Shown here piece after piece: positions 1 through 11,574 of a DNA stretch of 64,000 bases (position 1 is its first letter; each line of letters opens with the position of its first letter). The notes under the pieces were generated by a model, which did no database searches, was not told the origin of the DNA, and worked only from the letters and a program-made list of their open reading frames with translations. Both the position numbers and the translations under genes were made by a program. The stretch comes from Euwallacea fornicatus. Its lineage: Eukaryota; Arthropoda; Insecta; Coleoptera; Curculionidae. The DNA is taken from the NCBI RefSeq assembly GCF_040115645.1, contig NC_089544.1, forward strand, positions 6,386,001-6,450,000, in the 5' to 3' direction.

Positions 1-290
1 AGCTTTCACTGAACTAAGCCCAACTATGTTAGTAGAAATGTCTTTTACTAACTCCGCATTGGCAAGTTCGTCGTGTATTTGCTTTGCCATTTTTCTTGGA
101 TTTTTTTGGGAAATTCGTTTTATTGAACCATCAGTATTCATCGAAGTTTTAGATGGGCTCCCAGATTTCAACGCAGTTTTTTCGGTATCTTTTTCTTTAT
201 ATTGTTTTATAATTTTTGACACTGTTCCCCGATACGTGTTGAAATTATTAGGAATATCTATAATTTTTTACTCTTGTTTATAGGCATCGA
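1..290 (-). pseudogene. Tc1-like transposase, N-terminal DNA-binding region (partial)
   Basis: Read on the - strand, this gives an open stretch typical of the paired HTH domain of Tc1 transposases. It contains KIIKQYKEKDTEKTALKSG followed by a segment ending KRISQKNPRKMAKQIHDELA, the family's 'xxIxxxNPRxTxxxIxxEL' second helix region. The upstream end runs into stops near 260-290, and the catalytic part lies beyond the left edge. It would have bound the terminal repeats of its own element. Family assignment is from motif recognition only. Confidence 0.6.
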
Positions 291-640
291 CTACTTTACT
301 TTTCAAATCACAAAATAATAAGTTTCTTTTAGGCTATCGCAAGATATCGAAAAAACTTTAACAACAAACACTTTGCTACTGAATTCTTTATCAAGCAACA
401 GTATAGTAGATCTGTCTTGTACGTGTTTCCAAACTTATATGCTTTTCTTCTTTAGAAAAAAAAAAAATTATTTTTAGCAATATTAACAAACCTAACGGAA
501 AAAAAGAATACAGGAAAATATAGTACAAGACCTGATGATACCTAATACATTCTCAATTGTATTCGAATGAACCCCCAAATATATATTTCTCAAAATTTAA
601 CCACTTCCTATTAATGTTTCCACACTTTTATGGAGTACTG
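1..640 (-). mobile_element. Tc1-like transposon, truncated by the window edge
   Basis: The right end of a Tc1-like element. The terminal motif reads (on the - strand) CAGTACTCCATAAAAGTG and abuts a TA at 641-642. A second, sub-terminal copy of a similar motif lies near 422-445, as in Tc1/Tc3 elements with inner transposase-binding repeats. The transposase N-terminus lies inside at 1-290. The other end is outside the window. Confidence 0.6.
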
Positions 641-642
641 TA

Positions 643-2552
643 TTAATGACCAGTTTTTTCCGCGTTCACAAAATCTCTAAAAACCTTTACTAAAAACAGC
701 ACCAAAATAAACTCAAATCAACATAGGATCCTTGAATTTTGACCTTTAGAAAGAAAGTTTTTTAAAGTTGTAAAGTTTTAACAAAAAAAATTACCACCTA
801 TATATCAGGTCTGGGACTATCCTTGTTACAATTTAATGTAATAAATAAAATAATTTTTGGATATTTTAATTAATATCTTAATGAAATTTACAGATATTTT
901 CCGAATTTTTTTGTTTAGTATAAGTTACGAAGTGCCATGTTGGCAAATTAAAATCCAAAAGTGATAAACCCCGACCTAAAACTGGCTAAATGGGTGCTCG
1001 TGTACTACTTGGAACCAGTAAATTTTTCTTCCGCACAGTTTGGAAAATTCGATGTTGAACACAAGAACGCACTTATGAAAGTTCAACGGCACCAAATGCG
1101 ACAAGGAATTCGATGATTTAAAGATTTTTTTTATGTTGGATTTGATTTATAAAGGCTTTATATGATATTATTTTGTGGTCATAAACTAACTAATTATGCT
1201 ATAAAACTCATGATTGTCTTTAGTACAATAAAGTACTAAATAGTAGAATAAAGAAGCTAACACAGAATGATTACGGTGAAGCTGACAGACTGAATACTGT
1301 CGGAGCAAAACGGTTTTTAACACACGATTAAAGTATTTTGGAGACTCAAAAAAAAAGAGTTAAAATATTGCCAAACTGACCTGAAAAGGGGCATAAAACG
1401 TTACATGTAATGCGTACGCAATGACGTAAATTCAATTTATCCATTTATGGACTCGCTCCCAAGCTCTCTCGGTCATAAAATGGTTCATCTAATAAAATCT
1501 TACATTACGTCCTTATTCCGTAAATAACCATTATAATTTATTAAACTCTCGTTAAAGTTATCTTTTATGATTTAAGGCAATTAATTACATAAAAATCCTA
1601 TTGCTTTAAAAATGTTGTTCGTGCGTGTGTCACTTCAGGCTTTTAATAATTACATATGTACATAATAAAAATGTATGTAACTGCTGTTGTTAGTTTTCTG
1701 GTACACATAGCACGAAATAATAACAATTTGCAGGTGCTGTTAACGTCCGCAATTTACTGCATACTTGATCTAGATTCTTGTTAAATTTTTTTGCCGCTCG
1801 ATTTGATATCGTGAAGCTGTTTTACTGAAATAACTGCATTAGATCTGCTGATGGAATTCCTTTGCTAACAAGAAGGTTCCATTTGTTCAAATTTCTGTTT
1901 ACCTCTACGCATCACATTTTCTGTACCAGTCCTTGTGGAAAGCCCCATTTTTCCCTCAGAATTCTTATAAGAAAAACGCCATATTCACAATATATCGCTA
2001 AAATTAAATTATATGAGGGAACCTTTCAATGTGGGAAAGTTTCAGATCATCCTCTGATTTTCGTGCAGTTTTCCCTGTAGAAATCATCAGGGCTGTATTT
2101 ATGGATGTAAGCCGGTATAAGTTGGTTTTCCTTGGAAGCTGGACAGACTATAACATGAGCAGTCTAAAGAACGTTTTAATGTTCTAGGAACATCTCGTGC
2201 CCAAAATAATTCCGAATATTTCCCTGGAAAATATTGCGAATTTTTTCTGGAAAAATTTCCAAAGAAGCCGGTTTTGAAATTTCGTGCGCAGACATTTTTC
2301 CAGAGAACAATTTGCTGGCAATAAAACCTTTTTTATTAATTGATTTTATCGTGAAAAATCTCTGAAATTAAGGTGCCGCAAATTGCACTTTAAGGGTTCC
2401 AGGTCTTCAAATAAGTACTTCATGTGTCACATAATGTGATATGTGATTGATATGATAGCGTCCTAATGACAATGCAGTAAAATGACTGGAAAATTAAGGA
2501 CAATGAAAATCTCAAATTTTGAACCAAAGTTGTCCATCATTTGCTACCTACA
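643..2552. other. Intergenic, no gene recognised
   Basis: AT-rich sequence without a convincing exon. A stretch near 795-830 resembles the end of a mariner element (a 'caggtctgggactatcc' motif also seen at 25595-25620), but no transposase is readable next to it. The short reading frame at 1862-2080 has no family features. Confidence 0.4.
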
Positions 2553-3575
2553 CAGGGTGGCCCAATGAAAACTTTGCTTCTCGAATTTCAGTATTTAAAA
2601 TGAAAATATGTAAAATATATATGTAAAATATACTATTCGTCTTCTTGTTAATTTAGGGGGATATTTTTTTATTATTTTCAGCATCTTAACTTCAATTCCT
2701 GAACAGCAGTGACAGTTGTCTTTAAAATTTCTAATAGGTAGTAATGTCGAGTAACGCCTCATTTTAAAGGTAATTGTACCTTAATTGTAACTTCCGAGTC
2801 GGATGTTACTGTCATTATCTCTGTTGATATGACAGCTTGTTAAACTTTGTGTGAGAAAAGCTTTTAAGCAATAATTAATTTATTACAATAAGGGCTGCAG
2901 ATTTCACAATTGGGGTAGGAACACCTTTAAAGGTGAGATATCACTGAATCGTTTTAACTGAAATGAGTTTTATCCCTAATCGTATAATTCATGCATTTCG
3001 CCAAATTATACCTGAAATGTTACGTAACGTAAAACAGCGATTTAAACAAAATTTATTTTATAGTATTGAGGTAAGTGACGGTCATTCCCAGCATTTAATA
3101 ATTTGATCGGAAAAGTGATGTGAATACTTTTTCATTTGCCACCTTGGAAAAATATATATAAATAAAGAAACGTACCCTTTTAAACTTGAGGGGTAAAACT
3201 CATCTGCGCCAATACGATTCAGTGATACTTCACGTTTAAAAGTCTTGCTGCCCCCATTTTGAAGTCTGCAGCCCTTATTTCAATAAATCAGTTATTAACT
3301 AAAAGTTTTTTCTCCTCAGATTTTGACAAGCTGTCATATCAATGGGGATAATGGCCGTGACATCAAACTTAGAGGTTATAATCAAAGTAAAACTGCCTCT
3401 AAAATGATGTATGGGTGAGTAACTGTCATCCCTGTTCAAGGGTAGAAGATGAAGGATTGAAAATACAATAAAAATTGTCTATCGCGTATCAAAAACCGAT
3501 GTGTCGGAGAGCTTTTACACATGTTAATTATAAATACTGAATATCAAGGTACAAAGTTTTCCTTGGGCCGCCCTG
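2553..3575. repeat. Foldback (long inverted repeat) element
   Basis: The ends are CAGGGTGGCCCAATG... and, reverse-complemented, CAGGGCGGCCCAAGG... . The arms continue inward: 'aagggctgcag' near 2890 mirrors 'ctgcagccctt' near 3270, and the 'tcactgaatcg' block near 2940 mirrors 'cgattcagtga' near 3220. The element is therefore essentially one diverged hairpin of about 1 kb with no coding capacity. The right flank is TA; the left flank reads CA, so the target duplication is not intact. Confidence 0.75.
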
Positions 3576-4316
3576 TATTTTAGTCTTTAAAGCAACTCCC
3601 TTGGAGAGAAACGGTTAAATTTAAGATCCACGTATAGCACATGCGAATGCCCTTTAAACAAGCAAATTTAGCTTGCACTTAATCGATCATTTCTAATGAT
3701 TCAATTTCAACTCAACAAGTTGTAAGACCACTTCAATGGCGAAAGCATAGGGGTGCACTTCAGCTATTGAGATCCCGCTTCGTGATCGAGTGTGGGTCCG
3801 AAAAAGCGTTTGCGCTTCTCACAAATATTTCAGCGAATCTTCGCCATTTTGACCAGAGCAACTTAAGACATCGATTGCGTTGAGCCTCTTACATCACCAC
3901 CACATTCCACCAGCAAACACAAGCTGACCTTACGCCTTCCGACATAACCGCGCAATTTATAACAGCGCAAATAACTACAATATGGAAACGGATAAATTAA
4001 TGCTGCATATACCCAACCTGTGTGCGAAATGGTTTATGCGGTTATGCCCAACTCTCCAATGGTTAAATGTTATTCTCACTTATTCTCACACGCCTCCTAG
4101 ATCGAAATGTAGCTATTTGAATACAATTACGGCCCCTGCTTGGCTGGAACGTGTAAATGTGTAACGGCGCACATTGTAAGCGCCATTATTAATGAGTGTC
4201 ACTTGCACTAAGTCACCTTTAACTACATGTAAATCGGGTGATTTTGTGATCTTGCTTTTCGTATTGTTATTGCTTATTTTATGCCGCTGATTGCCCTTTT
4301 CTTCTTGCTTTTGCAG
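3576..4316. other. Intergenic or intronic, nothing recognised
   Basis: Somewhat less AT-rich than its surroundings around 3700-3960, but I find no exon with matching splice borders. It ends in the polypyrimidine tract and CAG that precede the exon at 4317. Confidence 0.3.
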
Positions 4317-4404
4317 GCTCCAATGGAACGGCCAGGGCTTACATGAACGGACACCTCAACGGACATGCCAACAAATTTGAGGACAAGCAGTCCACATTGT
4401 CTAG
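4317..4404 (+). CDS. Putative first coding exon of the calpain gene
   Basis: The exon is bounded by a good acceptor (ctttt..ttgcag) and a donor (CTAG|gtaatt). One frame is fully open. From the ATG at 4343 it reads MNGHLNGHANKFEDKQSTLS and ends after two bases of a codon. The calpain exon at 27148 supplies the missing third base (AG|G = Arg), so the phases match across a gap of about 22.7 kb. With this start the spliced protein is about 702 residues, the usual calpain length. Eight-codon uORF: an out-of-frame ATG at 4323 ends in a TGA overlapping the main ATG. Ownership by the calpain is inferred from strand, phase and final length; the segment has no recognisable domain, and it could belong to another gene. 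Confidence 0.45.
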
Positions 4405-4869
4405 GTAATTCGATTTATTCCAACTGATAACAACATCTGATTGATATTAACACGATTTAATAATAAATCCTTAACAATCATCTGCCCGATTTTTTGGGAG
4501 TTGCTCTGGCTTAAGTTGGGTCTAGATTAATCCGCTGTCTGAAATTTATACATTTTTAAATTAATTTTTGAGAAGATAATTGAATAATTTCATTTTGCCT
4601 ACTTATAGAAGAATTCTTGATGATTTCATAGCCATCGGTAACCACGGAGCGTTCGATGTTGTTCAGCATTCCTGTGTAATATTTTACGTTTTCGTTTACT
4701 TCCTCCTTTGATCGAATTTGTATTTCTCTCAAATCGTTAAGTTGCCTTCGCAGTTCATTATGCTACAATAAGGCGAACTATTGTCAAACTAAGTCCGTTG
4801 TTCCGATGTGTACAGGATGTTGTAAATTCAGGGGCCTTTACGGGAACCTCAACAACTACCCTCACTTCC

Positions 4870-5545
4870 ATATGAAATACACCACCCAGTAATAATAAAA
4901 ATTAAATCTTGTAATTTTGGCAAGATAATGCTTTATAAGAGAGTATCAAATAAGAGTTTTAGTTAAAAAGAACCAACATTTATTAATTAAAATGTTGATA
5001 ATGAGTTATATCGTCTTGAGCAGTAATGTATGCATATACTCTTCGCTCCACGCTTTCCAACGAATAATCAATATCCTCCAGAGACATTTCACTCTACGCC
5101 ACCTCAAAGGGGTATTATAGGTCATCCAAATTGTTTGGAGGCCTCGGTCAATTTCGAAAAAGGCGGCTCATCATCCCCCAAAAATGTTCGACAGGTGTTA
5201 GATCCGGTGCCCGTGCAGGCCAAGGCAACACTTGCAATGGTGTTTGTTCCAGTTACCTTCGAGTAATGTTCGCATTATGCGGCCTTGAATTATCCTGTTG
5301 GAAAATGCCATTTGGTAAAGTCTGCGTGAAAGGTACTAATACTGGCCTCAGGACATCGTTAATGTAGCATGTGTATACAATATATTGAATGAAAATCTAG
5401 AAGGTCGATGGCAAAAACCCATTCACGTTTTTTCTTTTTCCCTGAAACTCCGATCATTTGACACACTGTTATGAAGCATTATTATGCCAAAATTACAAGA
5501 CTTAATTATTGCTATTACTACGTGGTGCATTTTATATAAAATTTA
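4870..5545 (-). mobile_element. Internally deleted Tc1-like element
   Basis: The two ends form an imperfect inverted repeat: 'aatcttgtaattttggca' near 4903-4921 mirrors 'tgccaaaattacaagact' near 5487-5505, and 'ataatgcttta' near 4925 mirrors 'tgaagcattat' near 5472. Only a C-terminal transposase fragment lies between them, so most of the element is missing. Exact outer ends are uncertain. Confidence 0.6.
5000..5365 (-). pseudogene. Tc1-like transposase, C-terminal fragment
   Basis: The - strand reads FQQDNSRPHNANITRR, the second catalytic Asp motif. It then gives PWPARAPDLTPVEHFWG, the third acidic motif with Glu before the His-Phe-Trp, and ends near SLESVERRVYAY. In-frame stops (near 5252 and 5145) and loss of the N-terminal half show that it is dead. 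Shadow open frames on the + strand at 5030-5367 have no meaning of their own. Confidence 0.7.
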
Positions 5546-6397
5546 GTTTATATAGATATACGCGGTCAGTTACGTTAACGCAAATCTGTGTAGGTGACTT
5601 AATTTTTCTTTGTTTATTTGAGTGTTGGAATTGCACACTACTCTCAATTGAGATTAACTTAGAATAGTATTCGCCCTTTTACTAAGAGCTCGGGTGAAAA
5701 CCCTTAGGGTTTTGGCGATAAATCTGTATTTAGAATCCAGGAAAAACAAGTAAAAAGAACAAAAATCAACAATTAACTAAAATGTGTGAAAAGTGAATAT
5801 TTAAAATTTGTGCATTTTCTCTTCTTAATCGTTGAACAATGACCTGTTTTGGACTTGAATCAAGTCATCATGCTGGTGGACTGATGTTTGATCATTATAC
5901 CTAATTTAATGTTTCTTTTTTATTTCATTTACTATGCTGGTGATTGCTCTAAGTGGTATTTCTTAGTCTTTAGTTTCTTTTTATATGCCCGAGGTCGACC
6001 TCTTGCTCAGTCATAGGTAACCAAGTGTTATCCATGCTTACTGAACAAGAGGCCATACACCGGTTTTTATTAAATAAAATATGTGCACTATCTGTTATTT
6101 GATAACGGCTCGTTCTTTAATGAGGATGCAACCATCGTTTCGTTTAATTTTGTGACCATTGTCAAAGGCATATTGGTATTTACTTAAACTATGGAAGGAT
6201 TCATTATTAATAGAACTTTGATGGTTGTTAATTTTTTTCCAAGAGTCTACAGGTTTCGTCAATACAAAATTTCTCAAGTTCTCAAGTCATTTTATAAACG
6301 ATTTTTTGTGTTTCTTTCCGTTTTGTGATTTTATCTTTGTAATTTTTAAACATATGATATTTAACATAACGCGATATGGAAGTTCTTTAACGACTTC
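5546..6397. other. Intergenic; probable 3' UTR of the - strand gene
   Basis: No coding exon seen. It probably contains the 3' untranslated part of the - strand gene that ends at 6398: the canonical AATAAA on the - strand is at 6066-6071. A loose inverted pair ('cctcttgctcagt' near 6000, 'actgaacaagagg' near 6040) may be an old repeat. Confidence 0.35.
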
Positions 6398-7688
6398 TCA
6401 ATAGGTTTTTGAATCTATTTTGACAAAATTTCCTATCTTTGCTTCAGATTTCGCAATTTCAATAATTAACTTGATGCAATACTTCTTGGTCTGATTGGTA
6501 ATGTCGCACAGTTTTGCCAATCTCTCCTCTGCCGTGTCTCGTTTCTTCTTAGTCGAATCCAACTCTTTCTGGGAAACAAATTAAAAAATTATCAACTATT
6601 CAAGAAAATATCAGGTTCATACCATCTTCGACGGGGATTTGACTTATGTAGGTACCTGCTTGATAATTTACAAAACTACAATGCAAAAACTTCATAATTT
6701 TATAAGAACATTCTCTCGAGATTGTCTTTCATTGTTTCTAGGTTGTATCTCTTCATGGATTTATTGTGAACCATTAATTAGTACACTCTAATATGTTCTA
6801 GTTTCACTTTCACAAAACAGTCTCATGAAATTTGAGAAGCGAATATAATGAACCTTATATTAAAATAAATTCCCTCCAGATCGCTATTGTTATCTTCATA
6901 TGTACCTGCTGCTATTATTAGCCGGCTAATAATATGGATGATTATGGATGTGTTGGTGTGAAAGCGTACCTGCCCATTATTTTCTTTATGTGTGTACGTT
7001 ATAAGCAGGGTGAGTAAAGCGAACCGGAACGGTCAATTATCTTATTATAAAAGGCCACGAAGATATAAGTAGCACACTGAAAATTCACATTATTCTCCTG
7101 ATATTACCGATCATTTTTTTTTATTTCACAGGATGTGTTTATTAAAGCCTCAATATTGGGAAAGCGATAAGTTGTACAAAGTTGATTAAAAGGAACTAAC
7201 CTGCTCAACACAGCTCATGTAGCATCACAATTATGCGCTATGAGCTACATACAATTGGCTTAATCCTATCTAAACTTTTTGCTTAAAATGACTTCTTGCA
7301 AGACTAAGTTAAGGCCGTCACGGGTGCACCCAAATACTCTGTATGTCTAAAGTCAACCTTCGTATGTCTACATTTGCTACCTGTTTCTCCTCCAGTTGGT
7401 TTTCCCAAAGCTCAAGTTGAATATCCAAATCTTCCAAGGAATTCAAGATCTGTCCAGTCGGGGCGGTAATGGGCAGCTCGGTGATGCGTGGTGCTCTTTC
7501 TCGCCAACAGCTCTTGAATTCCTCAAAGTTGCCTGAAGTCATCAGAAGAAAAGCGACCACCATCATGGCGGTGGCAATGACGAGGGCGGTAGCATAGTAT
7601 ATGAACATTTCTGGGGATGTTTGCTTTTTTTTAATATGACCCGAACACTGTAGATTTCTACTTTGACACGGATGCAATTGACAATAAT
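6398..7688 (-). CDS. Two terminal exons of a membrane/coiled-coil protein gene
   Basis: Exon 7688-7381 follows a strong polypyrimidine tract ending CAG (7691-7689). It ends in a CAG|gtagca donor. Exon 6568-6398 follows tttgtttcccag and ends in TGA. The join is in phase 0 and makes one continuous charged helix: ...LEEKQ then KELDSTKKKRDTAEERLAKL. In order the protein shows a Cys-containing segment (YCQLHPCQSRNLQCSG), a hydrophobic membrane span (FIYYATALVIATAMMVVAFL), a linker, and about 90 residues of heptad-like coiled coil. The upstream exon begins in mid-codon, so either earlier exons are missing from this description or translation starts at the Met just before the membrane span (about 133 residues). 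A type II or tail-out membrane protein is likely; I do not recognise the family. It lies antisense in the calpain's putative first intron. Confidence 0.6.
7138..7143 (-). promoter_or_regulatory. AATAAA after an unspliced reading-through stop
   Basis: If the donor at 7380 is not used, the frame runs on to a TGA at 7318, and this polyadenylation hexamer follows about 175 bases later. That would give a short isoform lacking most of the coiled coil. It is an inference from position only. Confidence 0.3.
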
Positions 7689-7769
7689 CTGTGAGGGAAA
7701 GAGAAGGTGGGACAGATAAAAGGGAACTGGTGCATATTAGGTATACAGGGAGAGTCGTCATGCTATCGA

Positions 7770-9310
7770 TACACTACAGTGCTTGTAAGGAACGCCAGAG
7801 TATGATAATTTGATGATTTTTTTTTGTACGGTTGATAGTTGAGGAGATATTGGCCTCCGAAGTTGGCTTGTTATTTTCACAAAAATAGTACATTTGAATA
7901 ATATATCATCATAACGCAACCAAATTTGGAATATATGTGTAGTGTTAAGTACAAAAACGGCTTAAACCCACAAAACTTGGTATGTTTGGCTATACAACAG
8001 CACTGAACAAATAGTCTCATCTACGTCATATTAATGATGATTCTAATGCTTACTAGGAAAAAAACTGTTTAAATTATAAATTACAGCAAAGTCGCGTAAG
8101 AAGCTCTAATACAAAAAAGGTCAAAGACCGTTCTTTCCGTAAAGGAAGATTTTCTAGGACCACTTTTACGCTCAACGCCTCATTTCATTCTTATTAACAC
8201 CTTTAATTGACAAAAATGTGAAATCGATGCTCAATAAGAGTTGGATTACGGGTAAGGTCAGATCTAAAAGAGTTGTATTTTTAAAATTTTTAAAATAACT
8301 AACATACGGATAATATCATTTAATAGCAAATTTAATTCGAAAACTTTTGTTTCTTTTTGGAAATTGGTCGAACACCTTGTAATTTTTGATTAAATCACAG
8401 TTTTCTGAAATGGAACCAAGCCAAATTTGAAGAAATTTAAAGGGATTACGATGCAGTTTTTAACTCATAGGCTATTTGCAATTTGCCAAAATCACGACTG
8501 TGATAGATATTTTAAATGTGGCATTACATCATATGGTAGTATGAGGGGTTTTCAATACCTCGTAAAATTTGTTTTTCATTTCGGAGCTTTACTTGCTGAC
8601 CGACGCGTCATCTAAAATTGCTTTTGCAAAATGAGCCAGTCTCTCAAGCTCTCCCATCAACATTAGAAAATATCTCCTGGGTGGAATTAAACGAATGGGA
8701 ATTTGTTTTTGGTATTCCTCAGTATTATTTTTGCAATTATGCTCGCAAAACTTCAATGCTAACAGCATATCAACTTGCTCATTAAATAAAAAAATTTCAG
8801 CTATTTATGAGTCAAATCGCGCTAACTTTGGCATAACTTTGGCAAACTACAAATTACTTGCGAGTCAAAAATAGTATCATTTTGACTGGTAATCACTTTA
8901 AATGCCTTTAAATTTGCTCTAGTTCAATTTCACAAAACTGCGATTTTAACAAAAATTAATACGTTTTTGATCAATTTTCAAGAGGAATAAAAGTTTTAAA
9001 ATTAAATGGAATCGTCCGTTTGTTAATAATTTTACAGATTAAAAAAAATCCTAGCTGTTTTAGACCTTACCTTACAACCAACCTAAGCTTTTTTGAACAT
9101 CTGTCAATTCCACATTTATACCAAGTAAAAATGATGATACGAATCAAATACATTTCAAATTTGGTTGCGTTGTGATGGGGAATAATTGAAATATACTTTT
9201 TTAAATAAATTTACAAGCCATCTTTGAAGGTCAATATCGACTATTAACGGGAGGAAAGAAATATTCATCAAATCATCATGTTTTAAGGTTCCCCACACGT
9301 GTGTTCTGTA
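7770..9310. repeat. Very long diverged foldback repeat
   Basis: Blocks mirror each other at matching distances from a centre near 8650. 'cgcaaccaaatttgga' at 7916 mirrors 'tcaaatttggttgcg' at 9155. 'aatcacagttttctgaaatgg' at 8393 mirrors 'tttcacaaaactgcgattt' at 8928. 'tttgcaatttgccaaa' at 8475 mirrors 'tttggcaaactacaaa' at 8850. Arms of about 750 bases make it one giant imperfect hairpin. No transposase is readable. The ends ('ggaacgccag' / 'ttaaggttcc') are approximate. Confidence 0.65.
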
Positions 9311-9510
9311 TCGGTTCCATTACAACTTACCCAGTATAACCTCAGGGTCGAACCTGTTCTACTTCAGCAATGGACTTGAATTGAAAGGGCTTCGAAACTA
9401 CATACAGTTTTGCATCTCGGGATTTAAAAAAAAATCCAAAATAACCCAAATTAAAAAGAAACCAAAATAATAGCGAGATGTTTGGCTTTAAAAGTAATTT
9501 TTCTGACATA

Positions 9511-10265
9511 CATGTTGTTTCCTAAATACGTGAAGGAAATTTAAGGGCCTAATCTTGGATGCATTTCAAGTCATAAATGTCTAATAAATAAAATTCCGCA
9601 AATGCTTCGTTTTCAAAGTACAGAGTGTTAAAATATTTTTTAAAGATTTTCTTGAATATTTTCAACATTGCTCAAATTGGAGTTTTCATTTTAGCACATG
9701 GATGTGCAGTAAAACGTCCCATATTTATATGTATTCAGATATATTCATGCGACAACGGCGTACGCTTGAGATATCTTTATCATTCTATTTAAACGCGAAA
9801 TGTACGACGCTGAGTTTACCGTCAATTCATATCGATTTGTATGTTCTTTGTTCCAAACAGAACCGAAAAAATTGCAAGAACACTTTTTCAATAACTGATC
9901 AATCGAAGGTTTATTTATTTAAAAATCAAGAAAAAAATAACTCAATTAAATATCATAAAAACTGTTAAAGATGACCACCATTACTTATAACATCAGCTTG
10001 AGTTCGGTCACTTTAGCTGACACTATAAACGTCAGTAAAAAATTATATTCATATTATTATAATCATATATTATATTCATATCAATAAAAAATCCAATTTG
10101 AAGCTCATTGGTAATATTCCAAGGAAACGTTCTTTTTGTATACTTTAACACCTTGTATTTTGAAAACGAAGCATTTGCGGACATTTATTTATTAGACATT
10201 GTCCACTTGAAGTGTATCTAGGATTACGCTCTTAAACGTTTTAGATGAAGTTAGAAAACACCCTG
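9511..10265. repeat. Foldback element of the TA-CAGGG class
   Basis: The right end is CACCCTG-TA. The left end is a diverged TA-CATGTTGTTTCC. Inner blocks mirror strongly: 'cgcaaatgcttcgttttcaaa' near 9597 against 'tttgaaaacgaagcatttgcg' near 10158, and 'gtctaataaataaa' against 'tttatttattagac'. There is no coding capacity. An internal palindrome-flanking 'agagtgttaaaat'/'acaccttgta' pair suggests an older nested end. Confidence 0.7.
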
Positions 10266-10961
10266 TATATTTGTATCTTTTACGAACACCGCAATCATAA
10301 TCCCAGCCAATATCGATATAATGCCTTTACCTGAAAATTTCAAATTACAAGATAACGGTAAAAATGCAAAATAGTGATCTCGTCATATTTAACATGCAAT
10401 AAGACAGGTGCTCTTCCTGTTAACTCAGGATTACTTTTCTGGTGGTTTGATCACATTGTGATGTTCACTTAGGTCAGTAATAGATTCCCATAGCGGCTGT
10501 GGCCGCACGCGTGATGGTATGTACATGTAACATGGCAGATATTCAGATTTTCGATTATGTCTGGGCAATTCTTCAAAATTTAATTCAAAAAACTTCGTTC
10601 TCGATGCTGGTTAGATGATATGTAAAAATAGCGCGCATTGTGAGAATGCCCCCTGTATCAGCTTTGCACGTCGCTAATAATTTTTCAGTTGATAGTGCCG
10701 TTAATAGAGTGGAAACCCATAGAACTGTTACCGTTTCGAATTTGCATTATACATTATCAAGGTCAGCTTATTATGCATTTATTTCCACGATGTGTGTGAA
10801 GAAGCTGCGGGTCTATGCGGGTAAAATTAAGGATCAAAGAGCTCAAGAGCTTTCGTTGTGTTCGGTACGTGATGGTATTATGCGCATTTTGACGCTATAT
10901 GACTGTCATGGTTATCAAAATGGTAACAAATTGTACAAACAATCGCATTGGGACACTGTGA
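10266..10961. other. Intergenic or intronic, nothing recognised
   Basis: No exon with usable splice borders or family resemblance. The long + frame here owes its length partly to the purine repeat that follows, and is not supported. Confidence 0.3.
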
Positions 10962-11075
10962 AGGGGGGAGGAGGAGGAGGAGAAGAAGGAAGAAGAGGAG
11001 GGGGAGGAAGAAGAAGAGAGGGAGGAAGAAGAGGAGGGGGAGGAAGAAGATGAGGGGGAGGAGGAGGGGGTCTTG
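10962..11075 (+). repeat. Polypurine tract (GGA/GAA/GGGGGA mixture)
   Basis: About 110 bases are almost entirely A and G on the + strand, made of irregular GGA, GAA and GGGGGAGG units. Such mirror-like homopurine runs can form triplex (H-DNA) and are polymorphic. It creates spurious Gly/Arg and Pro/Leu reading frames on both strands. Confidence 0.85.
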
Positions 11076-11574
11076 ACAAAATGGTTGCCATATCTGGTAA
11101 GGTCGCATTACGTATCCTGGGTTTTGGCTCTACCAACAATGTCCGAGAGGTGGTCCAAAAAAAATGGTAGTAAGATTTAATCTCATAAAACACCTATTAA
11201 ACGACTCGATAATATATTCGAATATTAGGCGCCAATTTGCTCTATACACGGCTACGTTTGTCAGTATGCACATGAATCACTTCGTTATGACCAGCGTACG
11301 AATAATGGTTACACACGATGCTGACCATATCATAAGATAAAGTTGTTGGCATGGAATTTATCCATTACCGGCAATTTTGTCCCCTCACATGAGGGTATGG
11401 TTCGATCCGTAGACGATTCGAGATTTGTCCCACAAATTAAAAATATTGAATGGATTTTATCAATTAGACCGGATACTTCGTATGTGCTCTGGTTATTAAA
11501 TCGAGGTTATCGTCCAGTCAAATAAAAAATTTCGTAGGAAAAATATTGCTCCTAACACATACGGAAAGTATTTT

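Noticed and set aside
785..1145. Possible mariner remnant
   Set aside because: Only the end-like motif resembles a mariner; I could not read a transposase frame on either strand.
6913..6934. Perfect 22-base palindrome around GCCGGC
   Set aside because: It is an isolated AT-flanked palindrome with no partner, terminator or repeat context, and could arise by chance.
7689..7761. Apparent signal peptide start (MTTLPVYLICTSSLLSV)
   Set aside because: The stretch is a polypyrimidine tract ending in CAG on the - strand, so it is better read as intron before the exon at 7688.
9325..9440. Possible upstream exon of the - strand gene (donor CTGG|gtaagt)
   Set aside because: All phases that would join the exon at 7688 contain stops.
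10640..11053. 137-codon + strand open frame
   Set aside because: Its length comes partly from the purine repeat translated as Gly/Arg; the front part has no domain, and there is no splice or start support.
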